Positions 52,331-59,760 of a stretch of DNA of 64,000 nt are shown here, piece after piece. How positions within the stretch are numbered: the stretch's first letter is position 1; the number at the start of each line of letters is the position of its first letter. The stretch is from assembly GCF_018326425.1 (NCBI RefSeq), contig NZ_AP024601.1:918001-982000 (forward strand), read 5' to 3'. The position numbers and the translations under genes were made by a program. This stretch comes from Polycladomyces abyssicola (lineage in GTDB: Bacteria; Bacillota; Bacilli; Thermoactinomycetales; JIR-001). The notes below the pieces were generated by a model. That model saw only the letters and a list, made by a program, of their open reading frames with translations, was not told where the DNA came from and made no database searches.

Positions 52331-52567
52331 GTTCGAAACCCCTTTTGCCTTGGATTTCTGCTTCCTTTCATCCAAATATATTTTGTTACTTGATCTGCAC
52401 GGAATCAGCACCAAAGGTAAACCCTTTGGCCGCCGTGAGCTTCTCGCTTCATCTGGTGTGGCAGATTCACATCCATCCACGAAGGCTTCGCCCAAGCCAT
52501 TTTTCGTTTTGTCTCACAAGATCTCGCTCGCATCGTAGTTTTCAGTGTTTCCGCACTCCACAGATTG

Positions 52568-52576
52568 ATTGTATCA
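52568..52576 (-). promoter_or_regulatory. Extended -10 promoter of the fumarase gene
   Basis: On the minus strand TGA-TACAAT forms an extended -10. The leader to the fumarase start would be about 230 nt and shows no known riboswitch. The -35 is poor. Confidence 0.5.
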
Positions 52577-52654
52577 AAATTCGGTCGGACGTGCGAGAGG
52601 GCCAAAGCCGTTCCTCGTCCAATGATTCTATCATTCCAACCAGATAGAGTTGGG

Positions 52655-52719
52655 TTTTCTTTTCAAAAATAAAAGAGGACGCGTTTCTTCCCGTTTTGAC
52701 ACAGGGAGATGACGCGTCC
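52655..52719 (-). terminator. Terminator of the zinc-ribbon gene
   Basis: On the minus strand GGACGCGT (52712-52719) pairs with ACGCGTCC (52677-52684), with an inner CCC/GGG pairing, followed by TCTTTTATTTTTG. Confidence 0.75.
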
Positions 52720-52764
52720 CGAAACATGGACACCCTCTCAACGCTATGGCGGGCAGTAAACCGA

Positions 52765-53010
52765 TTACATCAATCGGTTCCGTTCAGCGGCTTTGATAAA
52801 GCGTAGCTCTGATTCGATCAATCCGCACACACCGCACTGTACGCGGACTTTTTCACCACTATAGGGAATGTACAACGGATCGTCGGGACTGATACTACCC
52901 ACGATCTCTCCCGTTTTCGGGTCCTTTTTCACCGATTGCACCACTTGTTCGATCACGTGAAACCGACTGCGGTTAGTGCCACACGAGGGACAAAGGTAAG
53001 GAGTTTCCAT
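52765..53010 (-). CDS. Small zinc-ribbon protein of unknown function
   Basis: An 81-residue protein with two CxxC knuckles (YLCPSCGTN near the N-terminus and VQCGVCGLI in the C-terminal half), spaced as a zinc ribbon around an acidic middle (KTGEIVGSISPDDPLYIPYSGEK). ATG 53010 has AGGAGG 8 nt upstream; an upstream TTG overlaps that site. It may bind nucleic acid or protein; I do not recognise the family. It is downstream of the HxlR gene on the same strand and may be co-transcribed. Confidence 0.7.
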   Translation of the reverse strand: METPYLCPSCGTNRSRFHVIEQVVQSVKKDPKTGEIVGSISPDDPLYIPYSGEKVRVQCGVCGLIESELRFIKAAERNRLM

Positions 53011-53056
53011 CCCCAACACCTCCTGTCCCCTAGTAGGCTGCCCGCTTTGCCGACGA

Positions 53057-53389
53057 TCATACCTGTTCGGCTTCTTTGAATTCCACCCATTGATCAGCCC
53101 ATTTTTCGATGGACTGGATGACGGGAGACAAGTCTTCTCCTTTGGGAGTCAGACTGTATTCGATCCTGACAGGTGTTTCCGGATACACTTTGCGTTCCAG
53201 AATGCCGTGTGCTTCCAGTTCCTTTAACCGTTCAGCCAGCATCCGTTCGCTCATTTGCGGAATCTGTTCACGGATGTCGCGAAAGCGTCGGGGGGCGTCC
53301 AACAATACGCGGATGATCAATCCGGTCCATTTTTTGGCCAGGATCTCCATCGCCGCCTCATATTTCGGACAGATGCAACGGTCTGCCAT
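53057..53389 (-). CDS. HxlR/YodB-family winged-helix regulator
   Basis: A 110-residue MarR-like dimeric regulator. It has the N-terminal Cys motif RCICPKYEAAMEIL, with the conserved Cys often used to sense electrophiles or disulfide stress, and a winged helix (FRDIREQIPQMSERMLAERLKELEAHGILERKVYPETPVRIEYSLT). ATG with GAGGTGAG upstream. The regulated genes are unknown; the zinc-ribbon gene downstream and the divergent peptidase gene are candidates. Two TTATATAA palindromes lie upstream (53463-53492). Confidence 0.88.
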   Translation of the reverse strand: MADRCICPKYEAAMEILAKKWTGLIIRVLLDAPRRFRDIREQIPQMSERMLAERLKELEAHGILERKVYPETPVRIEYSLTPKGEDLSPVIQSIEKWADQWVEFKEAEQV

Positions 53390-53462
53390 CGTTGGCTCAC
53401 CTCACTTCTATTATTGTAACAGAGAGAAGCGAAAACGTCATTATATCGCGGTTTGATTCAGT

Positions 53463-53492
53463 TTATATAAAGAAGTAACATATTTTATATAA
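53463..53492. repeat. Paired TTATATAA palindromes between hxlR and the peptidase gene
   Basis: TTATATAA occurs at 53463-53470 and 53485-53492, centres 22 bp (about two helical turns) apart, in the intergenic region divergent between the HxlR-type regulator and the M2/M3-type peptidase. This geometry suits a dimeric winged-helix operator, but A/T-rich promoter DNA could produce it by chance. The remainder of 53390-53683 shows no other gene. Confidence 0.4.
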
Positions 53493-53683
53493 GTATAGCC
53501 AGAAACCCTCTAAGTTATCCACGTCCAGTTGAAAAGGGAAACACAAGAGTTTGCGAGAACTCAGTTTACTGTGTGTAACCGATCATTCGTCAGTCTGACG
53601 AAACGCAGGAAATGGAGCGAAGTTGGAAGATGCACATCACGGGGTGAAAATCTGAAAGGGCAACGCGTGAGAGGAGCGAGAGG

Positions 53684-55300
53684 ATGGATCAAGAGGCAAA
53701 AGCATTTTTGCAGGAATGGGTCCCGCAATGGGAGCATGCGGATCGACGGCTGAACGAAGCCTATTGGAATGCAAGTACGACCGGTGAAAAAAAGCATGAG
53801 GAGGCACTCGCCGAAGCATTGCGGGAACGCATGCGGATGATGGCCGATCCTGAGCGGTTTGAACGATTGGCAACGTTGCGGAAAGCGGAAATCGCTGATC
53901 CGTTGCTTCGTCGACAGTTAACCCTGTTATATAACGAAATGGCCATGAACCCGAGTGATCCCCGGCAAATTGAGGAAATGGCCCGTCTCCAAACGGAAAT
54001 CGAGGGGGCGTTTGTCCGGTTCCGTGCTGAGGTGGAGGGAAAAACGGTCACCGAAAATGAGATCAGGGAAATCCTTCGAACCGATAAAGATCCGTACAAA
54101 CGAAAAAAGGCGTGGCGCGCCAGTAAGCAGATTGGTGTGGTGGTGGCTGACTCGATCCGCAGGTTGGCCGAACTGCGCAACGAACTGGCGGCAGAGAGAG
54201 GGTTTTGTGATTACTACCATATGTCGCTCACATTGAACGAGATTGAGGAAGAGGAACTGTTTACGGCATTGGAAGCGATTCGTTCTCGGACAGATGGTCC
54301 GTACGCCGATCTGAAAAAGGAAATGGACGCTGTATTGGCCAAGCAATATCCCAACTTGCGGCCGGAAGGATTGCGTCCCTGGCATTATACCGACCCGTTT
54401 TTTCAGGAGGCGCCGCCGGTGTTTGACGTGGATTTGGATTCACATTTCCGGGATCGGAAGCTGGAAGAGTTGGCGGTTCGAACCTTTGGCGGGATGGGAT
54501 TGGACGTGGAGGATATCCTCAGACGCAGCGATTTGTACGAGCGGGACGGAAAAAGTCAACATGCGTTTTGTTTGGATATGGACCGTCGCGGAGATGTACG
54601 GGTACTGTGTAACTTGCGGCCAAACGCGAAATGGATGGAAATTCTGTTGCACGAACTGGGCCATGCCGTCTATGATGCCAACGTGGATCGGGATTTGCCC
54701 TATCTGCTCCGTCGTTATGCCCATATCGCGACGACAGAGGCGGTTGCCATGCTGATGGGGCGTCTGATTCACGACCCGGTGTGGTTGATTGAAGTGGCGG
54801 GCATTTCTGAATCCTGGGTTGCGGAGAAGGAAGCGTCACTTCGCAAACAATCCGCATTGGCCATGCTGGTGTTTATCCGCTGGTGTCTGGTGATGATCCA
54901 TTTTGAACGGGATCTCTATCGTAATCCGACGGGGGATTTGGACACATTGTGGTGGGATTACGTGGAGCGTTTCCAATTTGTCCCCCGTCCGGAGGGTCGC
55001 CGCGCCCCTGACTGGGCGGCCAAGATTCATCTGGGCACCTCTCCGGTGTATTACCAGAACTATTTGTTGGGAGAGTGGATGGCATCACAATTTTTCCATG
55101 CCTTGCAATCGAGTGGGGAAGCGTCCCATCCGTTGGTCAACAACGCCCATGCGGGTTCATTTTTGAGGGAGCGTATTTTTCGCCCCGGTGCACGGTATCA
55201 TTGGCAGGAACTGCTGAAGCAGGCGACCGGTGAAAGGTTGAACGTTGAACGGTTCCTGGAGCCTTTCGTAGCGGAGTCGGATGAGGCTGAGGGGAAATAG
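53684..55300 (+). CDS. M2/M3-type gluzincin metallopeptidase
   Basis: A 538-residue, mostly helical cytosolic peptidase. The zinc motif HELGHAVYD (about residue 323) is followed by a Glu in ATTEAVAML some 25 residues later, the third ligand of gluzincins. The long N-terminal helical region and late ASQFFHAL and NNAHAGSFLRERIF segments resemble bacterial M2 (ACE-like) and M3 (oligoendopeptidase) enzymes. The sequence alone does not settle which. It has no signal peptide, so it probably trims peptides inside the cell. ATG behind GGAGCGAGAGG. Confidence 0.82.
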   Translation: MDQEAKAFLQEWVPQWEHADRRLNEAYWNASTTGEKKHEEALAEALRERMRMMADPERFERLATLRKAEIADPLLRRQLTLLYNEMAMNPSDPRQIEEMARLQTEIEGAFVRFRAEVEGKTVTENEIREILRTDKDPYKRKKAWRASKQIGVVVADSIRRLAELRNELAAERGFCDYYHMSLTLNEIEEEELFTALEAIRSRTDGPYADLKKEMDAVLAKQYPNLRPEGLRPWHYTDPFFQEAPPVFDVDLDSHFRDRKLEELAVRTFGGMGLDVEDILRRSDLYERDGKSQHAFCLDMDRRGDVRVLCNLRPNAKWMEILLHELGHAVYDANVDRDLPYLLRRYAHIATTEAVAMLMGRLIHDPVWLIEVAGISESWVAEKEASLRKQSALAMLVFIRWCLVMIHFERDLYRNPTGDLDTLWWDYVERFQFVPRPEGRRAPDWAAKIHLGTSPVYYQNYLLGEWMASQFFHALQSSGEASHPLVNNAHAGSFLRERIFRPGARYHWQELLKQATGERLNVERFLEPFVAESDEAEGK

Positions 55301-55344
55301 AGAGCTTGTTGGATGGCTCAAGGGTGCTTACTCAGCAATACACC

Positions 55345-56073
55345 TTATTCTTGATCGCGTTTATCGGTCTGAATGAACTTGTCATATCGTTGTTTCACAT
55401 GTTGGAAGTGTTCGCGAATTTGCGTTTTGGACCATCCCTTCTCCATATATAACAGCAGATGGTCCACCAAGGTGGGAAACCAAGATAATCCCAATGAACG
55501 CTGTGTAAAGGCATGGGCGGCGATTTCCCTGGTCTTCCCCACATATTCTCTCCATGTGAATGGCCCCCAACGTTTAACAGGGACTTTTGGGAGCATGCGA
55601 TCCGTGCGACCGATGGTGTGTATCTCCAGATGATGAAACCATTCGTGCGTGAGATGCAGTGCGACCAGATCATCTGATGAGACACGATATCCGGAGCGTT
55701 TAAAAAAATGAGCCAACTGCTGGATGGAAGGACGGTAGATGTCGATGGTCGGGGGTTTGCTCCGATATTGGGCGCGCGTTGTGATGCGAGGAGAGGCATG
55801 GTCGAGAAAGCGCACACGGATTCCGCTGGCGATCATACGATTGATCAGATGGATGAGTCGTCCATCGTAGTGATGTTTTTGGGTGGCCTGTTCACCCCAT
55901 TCCATAGCTGAACTGATGTACATATGTACGTCCGCTGGGGAGAGTTGGGGGAAGTATACATCTTGTTCCAACTCCAAAAAGGCCAAAACGGGTGCAGAAA
56001 GTACAGGCCAGTGTTGTTCCATGGGTACGGAAGCGAGAGAAGTGGTCGACAAGCCGGGTGATTGGCGGATCAT
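55345..56073 (-). CDS. Unrecognised protein with HExxH motif
   Basis: A 242-residue protein, no signal peptide. A short metallopeptidase-like motif LTHEWFHHLE places His143, Glu144 and His147 as metal and catalytic candidates, with Glu183 (TREIAAHAF) as a possible third ligand 36 residues on. The flanking region (DLVALHLTHEWFHHLEI) is helical, as in zincins. The N-terminal half (VLAFLELEQDVYFPQLSP) shows no domain I know. ATG 56073 follows GGAGG at 7 nt. It lies between the peptidase gene and a SASP gene, so a role in sporulation or protein turnover is conceivable but unproven. Confidence 0.65.
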   Translation of the reverse strand: MIRQSPGLSTTSLASVPMEQHWPVLSAPVLAFLELEQDVYFPQLSPADVHMYISSAMEWGEQATQKHHYDGRLIHLINRMIASGIRVRFLDHASPRITTRAQYRSKPPTIDIYRPSIQQLAHFFKRSGYRVSSDDLVALHLTHEWFHHLEIHTIGRTDRMLPKVPVKRWGPFTWREYVGKTREIAAHAFTQRSLGLSWFPTLVDHLLLYMEKGWSKTQIREHFQHVKQRYDKFIQTDKRDQE

Positions 56074-56142
56074 GGCGATTCCTCCGTCAAATGATCTGGC
56101 GTTTACTGCAACGTTATGTCAAATACGGCTTGGTTCATGCGC

Positions 56143-56174
56143 ACAAATAAACAACCCCCTATTACAGGGGGTTG
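56143..56174 (-). terminator. Intrinsic terminator of the SASP gene
   Basis: A 9-bp stem CAACCCCCT/AGGGGGTTG (56152-56160 with 56166-56174) is followed on the minus strand by TTTATTTG. Confidence 0.82.
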
Positions 56175-56197
56175 AGGGAAGAAAGAACCATAATTGT

Positions 56198-56407
56198 TTA
56201 TCGACGAACCGCCGCAGCTGCTTGTCCACTCATTTGTTGTTCGGCCAAAGCGACCAGGCGCTTCGTAATTTCCCCTCCGACAGAACCGTTGGCGCGGGAC
56301 GTCGTGTCGGGACCCAGCTGAACACCAAATTCCTGGGCGATTTCGGCTTTCATTTGGTCCAGGGCTTGACGAGCACCAGGAGCCAAAATGCGGTTGTTAC
56401 GTGGCAT
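56198..56407 (-). CDS. Alpha/beta-type small acid-soluble spore protein
   Basis: A 69-residue DNA-coating spore protein that protects the chromosome and feeds amino acids to the germinating cell. Both signatures are intact: the germination-protease site region [33 protein letters not shown] and the C-terminal LAEQQM. ATG 56407 has GAGGTGG at 5 nt; the 27 upstream codons have no signal. A TATAAT-like hexamer lies upstream, but a clean SigmaG promoter was not found. Confidence 0.93.
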   Translation of the reverse strand: MPRNNRILAPGARQALDQMKAEIAQEFGVQLGPDTTSRANGSVGGEITKRLVALAEQQMSGQAAAAVRR

Positions 56408-56592
56408 TCTTTCCACCTCTTCGTTATGGATTAGCTTGCAAGCTCTGTCTGTAGTTTGTGATGCAAAGGTCGAATTATACCAATCCAACCGAAAAAATCC
56501 ACCGAATCAGACGAGTCGGGTGACAATGTCGAAAAAGCTGTGTGAGACAGCCTTTCTCGGGTATGCTAACCCGAGAGGAGTGATGGATACCC

Positions 56593-57006
56593 ATGTTTTT
56601 CCACGGAATTCCCTTTGTCCATCTGGTCAAGCAATTTCCTGTATTGCAAGCTACCAATGGTTCACGCAAGTCTCCTGACAAACGGCAAGATGCCCGGCGT
56701 CTGATTGAACACATCGGCTTTGAACCGGTTCATCTGTTGCGTTCTTCGCCGGAATACTCAATCAGGCGGTGTTTGGGGGAATGCTTGCAATACGGTGACA
56801 CGGTGTTTGCTTTTTCCACCGTCCCATTTCCCCGCGTGCAGTTGAGTTTGCATGAATGGGGCGTTCGTTGTTTATCACTTCACGCAGCAAATTGGGCTGT
56901 CACGACGGACCGACGGGCAACCAGATGGTTTCGAGAGTACTTACCTTCCTTACCCGTTCTGTTTTGTCAAGCAGGGAAGCCCCCGTTTTTTCGCGAAAGG
57001 GGATGA
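56593..57006 (+). CDS. Hypothetical protein upstream of the M24 peptidase
   Basis: A 137-residue frame with reasonable codon use: MFFHGIPFVHLVKQFPVLQ... through RRLIEHIGFEPVHLLRSSPEYSIRRCLGECLQYGDTVFAFSTVPFP to PPFFRERG. I do not recognise it. A GAGAGGAG site lies about 14 nt before ATG 56593, rather far, and overlapping frames in the region make the call uncertain. It ends 28 bp before the M24 peptidase ATG, so it may share its mRNA. Confidence 0.45.
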   Translation: MFFHGIPFVHLVKQFPVLQATNGSRKSPDKRQDARRLIEHIGFEPVHLLRSSPEYSIRRCLGECLQYGDTVFAFSTVPFPRVQLSLHEWGVRCLSLHAANWAVTTDRRATRWFREYLPSLPVLFCQAGKPPFFRERG

Positions 57007-57033
57007 AGATAAGGAAGTATGGGAGGGAGAGGA

Positions 57034-58236
57034 ATGGACAACCAATTACCACTTGTACCAGTGGAGGAGATCGAACGGCGTTACCGACGGTTTCAACAGA
57101 CGTTGGATCGGATGGAACTGGACGGCGCCCTGATCGCTCAAAATATCGATTTGTACTATCTGACGGGAACGATGCAAAACGGATTGCTTTTCGTTCCTCG
57201 GACAGGTGAGCCGTGTCTTTACGTGAAAAAAAGTGTCGCCCGTGCGAAGCGTGAATCCTCCGTGCCGGTGGAACCGATGGGACGAATTCGGGAATTGCCG
57301 CAACGGATTGCGGAGCGCTTCGGCTCGATTCGCCGTGTGGGAATGGAATTGGATGTATTGCCGTATGCACAGGCGACGTTTTACGCCAATAAATTGTTCC
57401 CGAAAGCCGAATTGACAGATATTTCGTTTCCACTTCGATTGCAGCGGGCCGTCAAATCGGATTACGAACTGAATCAATTAAAACGAGCGGCCGCTTATGT
57501 ACGGGAGATCGTGGAAGCGCTTCCGGAAATGATAAAACCAGGTATGCGGGAAGTGGAGCTGGCCGCCGAAATCGAACGACGCTTACGGTTGAAGGGGAAT
57601 ATCAACCTGTACCGAATGCGCGCTTTCAATCAAGAGCTTGTACTGGGCATGGTCGCCTCAGGAGCGGCCGCTGCTGCTCCAACTTACTTCGACGGGCCCG
57701 CTGGCGGGATGGGCTTGACAGTTGCCAGTCCACAGGGGGCCGGTTGGAAAGAAATCCGGGTGGGCGAGCCGATTCTGGTGGATATCAGTGCGGTGATTGA
57801 AGGATACATCATCGATCAAACGCGTCTGGCAGTGATCGGCGAGCTAGACACCGATTTGGAACATGCCTACGGGATCACGCGACGGATCCTGAAGGCAACA
57901 GAGGAAAAGGGAAAACCGGGGGTATCATGGGAATCATTGTACGTGAATGCATTGAAAATGGCGGAAGAAGCCGGTTTGGCGGATCATTTTATGGGATATG
58001 GCGAAGATCAGGCCAAATTTTTGGGACACGGCGTCGGATTGGAGCTGGATGAACTCCCGGTTTTGGCACGAGGATTCGATCAACCGTTGGAAGAAGGCAT
58101 GGTGATCGCGGTGGAGCCGAAGTTCACCTTTCCCGGACGGGGTGTGATCGGTATCGAAAACACGTACGTCGTGACGGCAGATGGTTTGCAGCCGTTGACG
58201 ACCGCTTCCGAAGAGATCGTCCGGGTGCGGGCGTAA
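57034..58236 (+). CDS. M24 family Xaa-Pro peptidase
   Basis: A 400-residue pita-bread-fold metallopeptidase. It has an N-terminal creatinase-like domain (IDLYYLTGTMQNGLLFVP) and a catalytic domain from about residue 140. Metal ligands: the Asp pair in VDISAVIEGYIIDQT, His in GHGVGLELDELP, Glu in VEPKFTFPG and Glu in GIENTYVV. This is the Xaa-Pro dipeptidase/aminopeptidase P pattern. ATG 57034 follows GGGAGGGAGAGG. Probably cytosolic degradation of proline-containing peptides. Confidence 0.9.
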   Translation: MDNQLPLVPVEEIERRYRRFQQTLDRMELDGALIAQNIDLYYLTGTMQNGLLFVPRTGEPCLYVKKSVARAKRESSVPVEPMGRIRELPQRIAERFGSIRRVGMELDVLPYAQATFYANKLFPKAELTDISFPLRLQRAVKSDYELNQLKRAAAYVREIVEALPEMIKPGMREVELAAEIERRLRLKGNINLYRMRAFNQELVLGMVASGAAAAAPTYFDGPAGGMGLTVASPQGAGWKEIRVGEPILVDISAVIEGYIIDQTRLAVIGELDTDLEHAYGITRRILKATEEKGKPGVSWESLYVNALKMAEEAGLADHFMGYGEDQAKFLGHGVGLELDELPVLARGFDQPLEEGMVIAVEPKFTFPGRGVIGIENTYVVTADGLQPLTTASEEIVRVRA

Positions 58237-58490
58237 TCCTGATGAAGTACCTGAAGGACACTTTCATGGGCGCCGTTTGATTCACTAGAATCACGCACAA
58301 GTTGCGGCAGGGGGCAAGTTGATGGAATAAGTCTCAATCTCATCTGGCCGAGTGATTCTGTTCCCTTTTCGCACACGCTCAAAAACCGCTCTTGGGAAAT
58401 TGGCCACTCTCCTTTAGGGGAACGGGTCCGATCTCCCCGTCGAGTGTGAGCTTAGACAAATCAGAACCCATAGACTTTGTCAAAACCTAA
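58237..58490. other. Non-coding stretch downstream of the M24 peptidase gene
   Basis: About 250 bp with no convincing gene. A terminator (58491-58518) follows it, so the peptidase mRNA may carry a long 3' tail or a small RNA may be made here. Confidence 0.35.
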
Positions 58491-58518
58491 CCCTCGCGGA
58501 CAAGCGGAGGGTTTTTTT
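58491..58518 (+). terminator. Intrinsic terminator upstream of gerE
   Basis: CCCTC/GAGGG stem with internal GC pairing (58491-58511), followed by seven T residues. Confidence 0.8.
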
Positions 58519-58651
58519 GCACCTTTAAAAACTCACTTGACAACGGGTTCGTTTCTTACTCACAGAAAATGGCCGATCTGAATACGATAACACCGTGTCG
58601 AGGGTTTCAGGCTGAAAAATCGGATGATCGCCTATTTTAACCTCTCCCCAT

Positions 58652-58680
58652 CACCCGCTAATAAGCCTGTTCATACAATA
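58652..58680 (+). promoter_or_regulatory. SigmaK (mother-cell) promoter of gerE
   Basis: CACC (-35, 58652-58655), 16-bp spacer, CATACAATA (-10, 58672-58680). This matches the SigmaK pattern mACm-N16/17-CATAnnnTA, and gerE is a SigmaK gene in B. subtilis. Confidence 0.75.
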
Positions 58681-58739
58681 ATCTGACTGAGTCCCGACCC
58701 TCGTGTTCTAAGAGCTCGAGCAAAGAGGGGTGGCATATT

Positions 58740-58958
58740 TTGACCAACCAGAAAGGGAAGCCCCTGTTGACCAACAGGGAGAGGGAAGTGTTCGAATTAC
58801 TGGTCCAAGACAAGACCACCAAGGATATTGCTCAACAACTGTTTATCAGTGAAAAAACCGTCCGCAATCATATTTCGAACGTGATGCAGAAACTCAACGT
58901 AAAAGGACGGTCGCAGGCGGTTGTTGAACTTGTGCGATTAGGAGAGTTGAAAATCTGA
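58740..58958 (+). CDS. gerE: Late mother-cell sporulation regulator GerE
   Basis: A 72-residue LuxR-type helix-turn-helix protein made of the DNA-binding domain alone. KPLLTNREREVFELLVQDKTTK, ISEKTVRNHISNVMQKL and VKGRSQAVVELVRLGEL are nearly identical to B. subtilis GerE, which controls spore-coat genes. TTG start behind GAGGGGTGG. It lies downstream of sdhB as in B. subtilis, though much further away (about 11 kb). Confidence 0.95.
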   Translation: MTNQKGKPLLTNREREVFELLVQDKTTKDIAQQLFISEKTVRNHISNVMQKLNVKGRSQAVVELVRLGELKI

Positions 58959-58971
58959 CCCTCGCCACGCG

Positions 58972-58998
58972 AAACCCTACGTGAATGTAGGGTTTTTT
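58972..58998 (+). terminator. Intrinsic terminator of gerE
   Basis: AAACCCTAC/GTAGGGTTT stem, 6-nt loop, T run; 13 bp after the stop codon. Confidence 0.9.
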
Positions 58999-59040
58999 GT
59001 TTAGGGTGGAAGGGGTATATCAACTCCCAATTGTGATTCT

Positions 59041-59681
59041 TTCATAATAAATGAAGTATGCCCTCCATTAGGCTTACCGGTTTACCCGCATGGCTATGCG
59101 CCTTGAAGGCGGCGTCGGCGCAGATGTTTGTTATATAAGTCCGAACCGTGGAGCCGGTGCTTGGGTAAGCAATCAACTTGAGGATTACCCGGACAGTACC
59201 CGAGTAAAATTAATGTTTTGACGCCGGGGCTAGGGTTGGATTTGACCTGCCGAGGATCCGTCGATCCAATCCCGATGACCAGCCGGCTTTAGACCGGGGA
59301 TATTTGATTTATGAGCTCTTAACGCTTCGTTGGTTTTGAAGCGGAAGACGGCTACAGCATCTGGTCCCCCATGATCCACTTGTTGAATTACCTTTTGAAT
59401 TCTGGCTGCGTGTCGGTTACCGCAACCCGATAAGTACGCAGGTAAGTACGTGGAACCTGATCAATACAAGGATATTTCCATTACCCCTTTTAGAATTGTT
59501 CAAGAAAATTTCACGAAATTGTCAAAGATAATTCTTGAAATAGTAATCGAATCTAATGTTTAGGTTCTATCATAATAACGGAGGAGTTCATCGATATTGG
59601 GTAATGATAAATTGCCTCAATGTCATGACTTCTCAATATATGGTCGGGATGGATAACTAGTATTGCCAAATGCTAGTGATT
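59041..59681 (+). other. Long structured non-coding region upstream of the formate dehydrogenase gene
   Basis: About 640 bp with no credible gene but many pairings. GTCC/GGAC (59139-59142 with 59191-59194) encloses GGGTAA/TTACCC (59163-59168 with 59185-59190) and an ACCG/GGT hairpin, a three-way-junction shape. GCCGG/CCGGC (59223-59227 with 59283-59287) encloses a 9-bp GGGTTGGAT/ATCCAATCC stem with one G-U pair. A CGCTTC/GAAGCG hairpin lies at 59323-59343, and TAAGTACG is repeated at 59431 and 59443. No known riboswitch consensus was recognised. Confidence 0.45.
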
Positions 59682-59744
59682 AACCCACCATAAAACAATT
59701 TGTGTGTCCGTTTACACAAGTTGTTTTATGGTGGGTTTTATATT
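59682..59744 (+). terminator. Strong hairpin/attenuator directly before the formate dehydrogenase gene
   Basis: AACCCACCATAAAACAA (59682-59698) pairs perfectly with 59721-59737. The stem continues with one U-G pair and TTGTGT/ACACAA, about 24 bp in all with an 8-nt loop, and is followed by TTATATTT. It ends 8 bp before the ribosome site, so it can stop or delay transcription into the operon. Confidence 0.75.
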
Positions 59745-59760
59745 TAAAGGAGGATCTACC

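Noticed and set aside
59041-59681. Group II intron, tRNA or IS remnant in the fdh leader
   Set aside because: No domain V hairpin, no cloverleaf, no terminal inverted repeats and no transposase fragment were recognised, so it is left as structured non-coding DNA.
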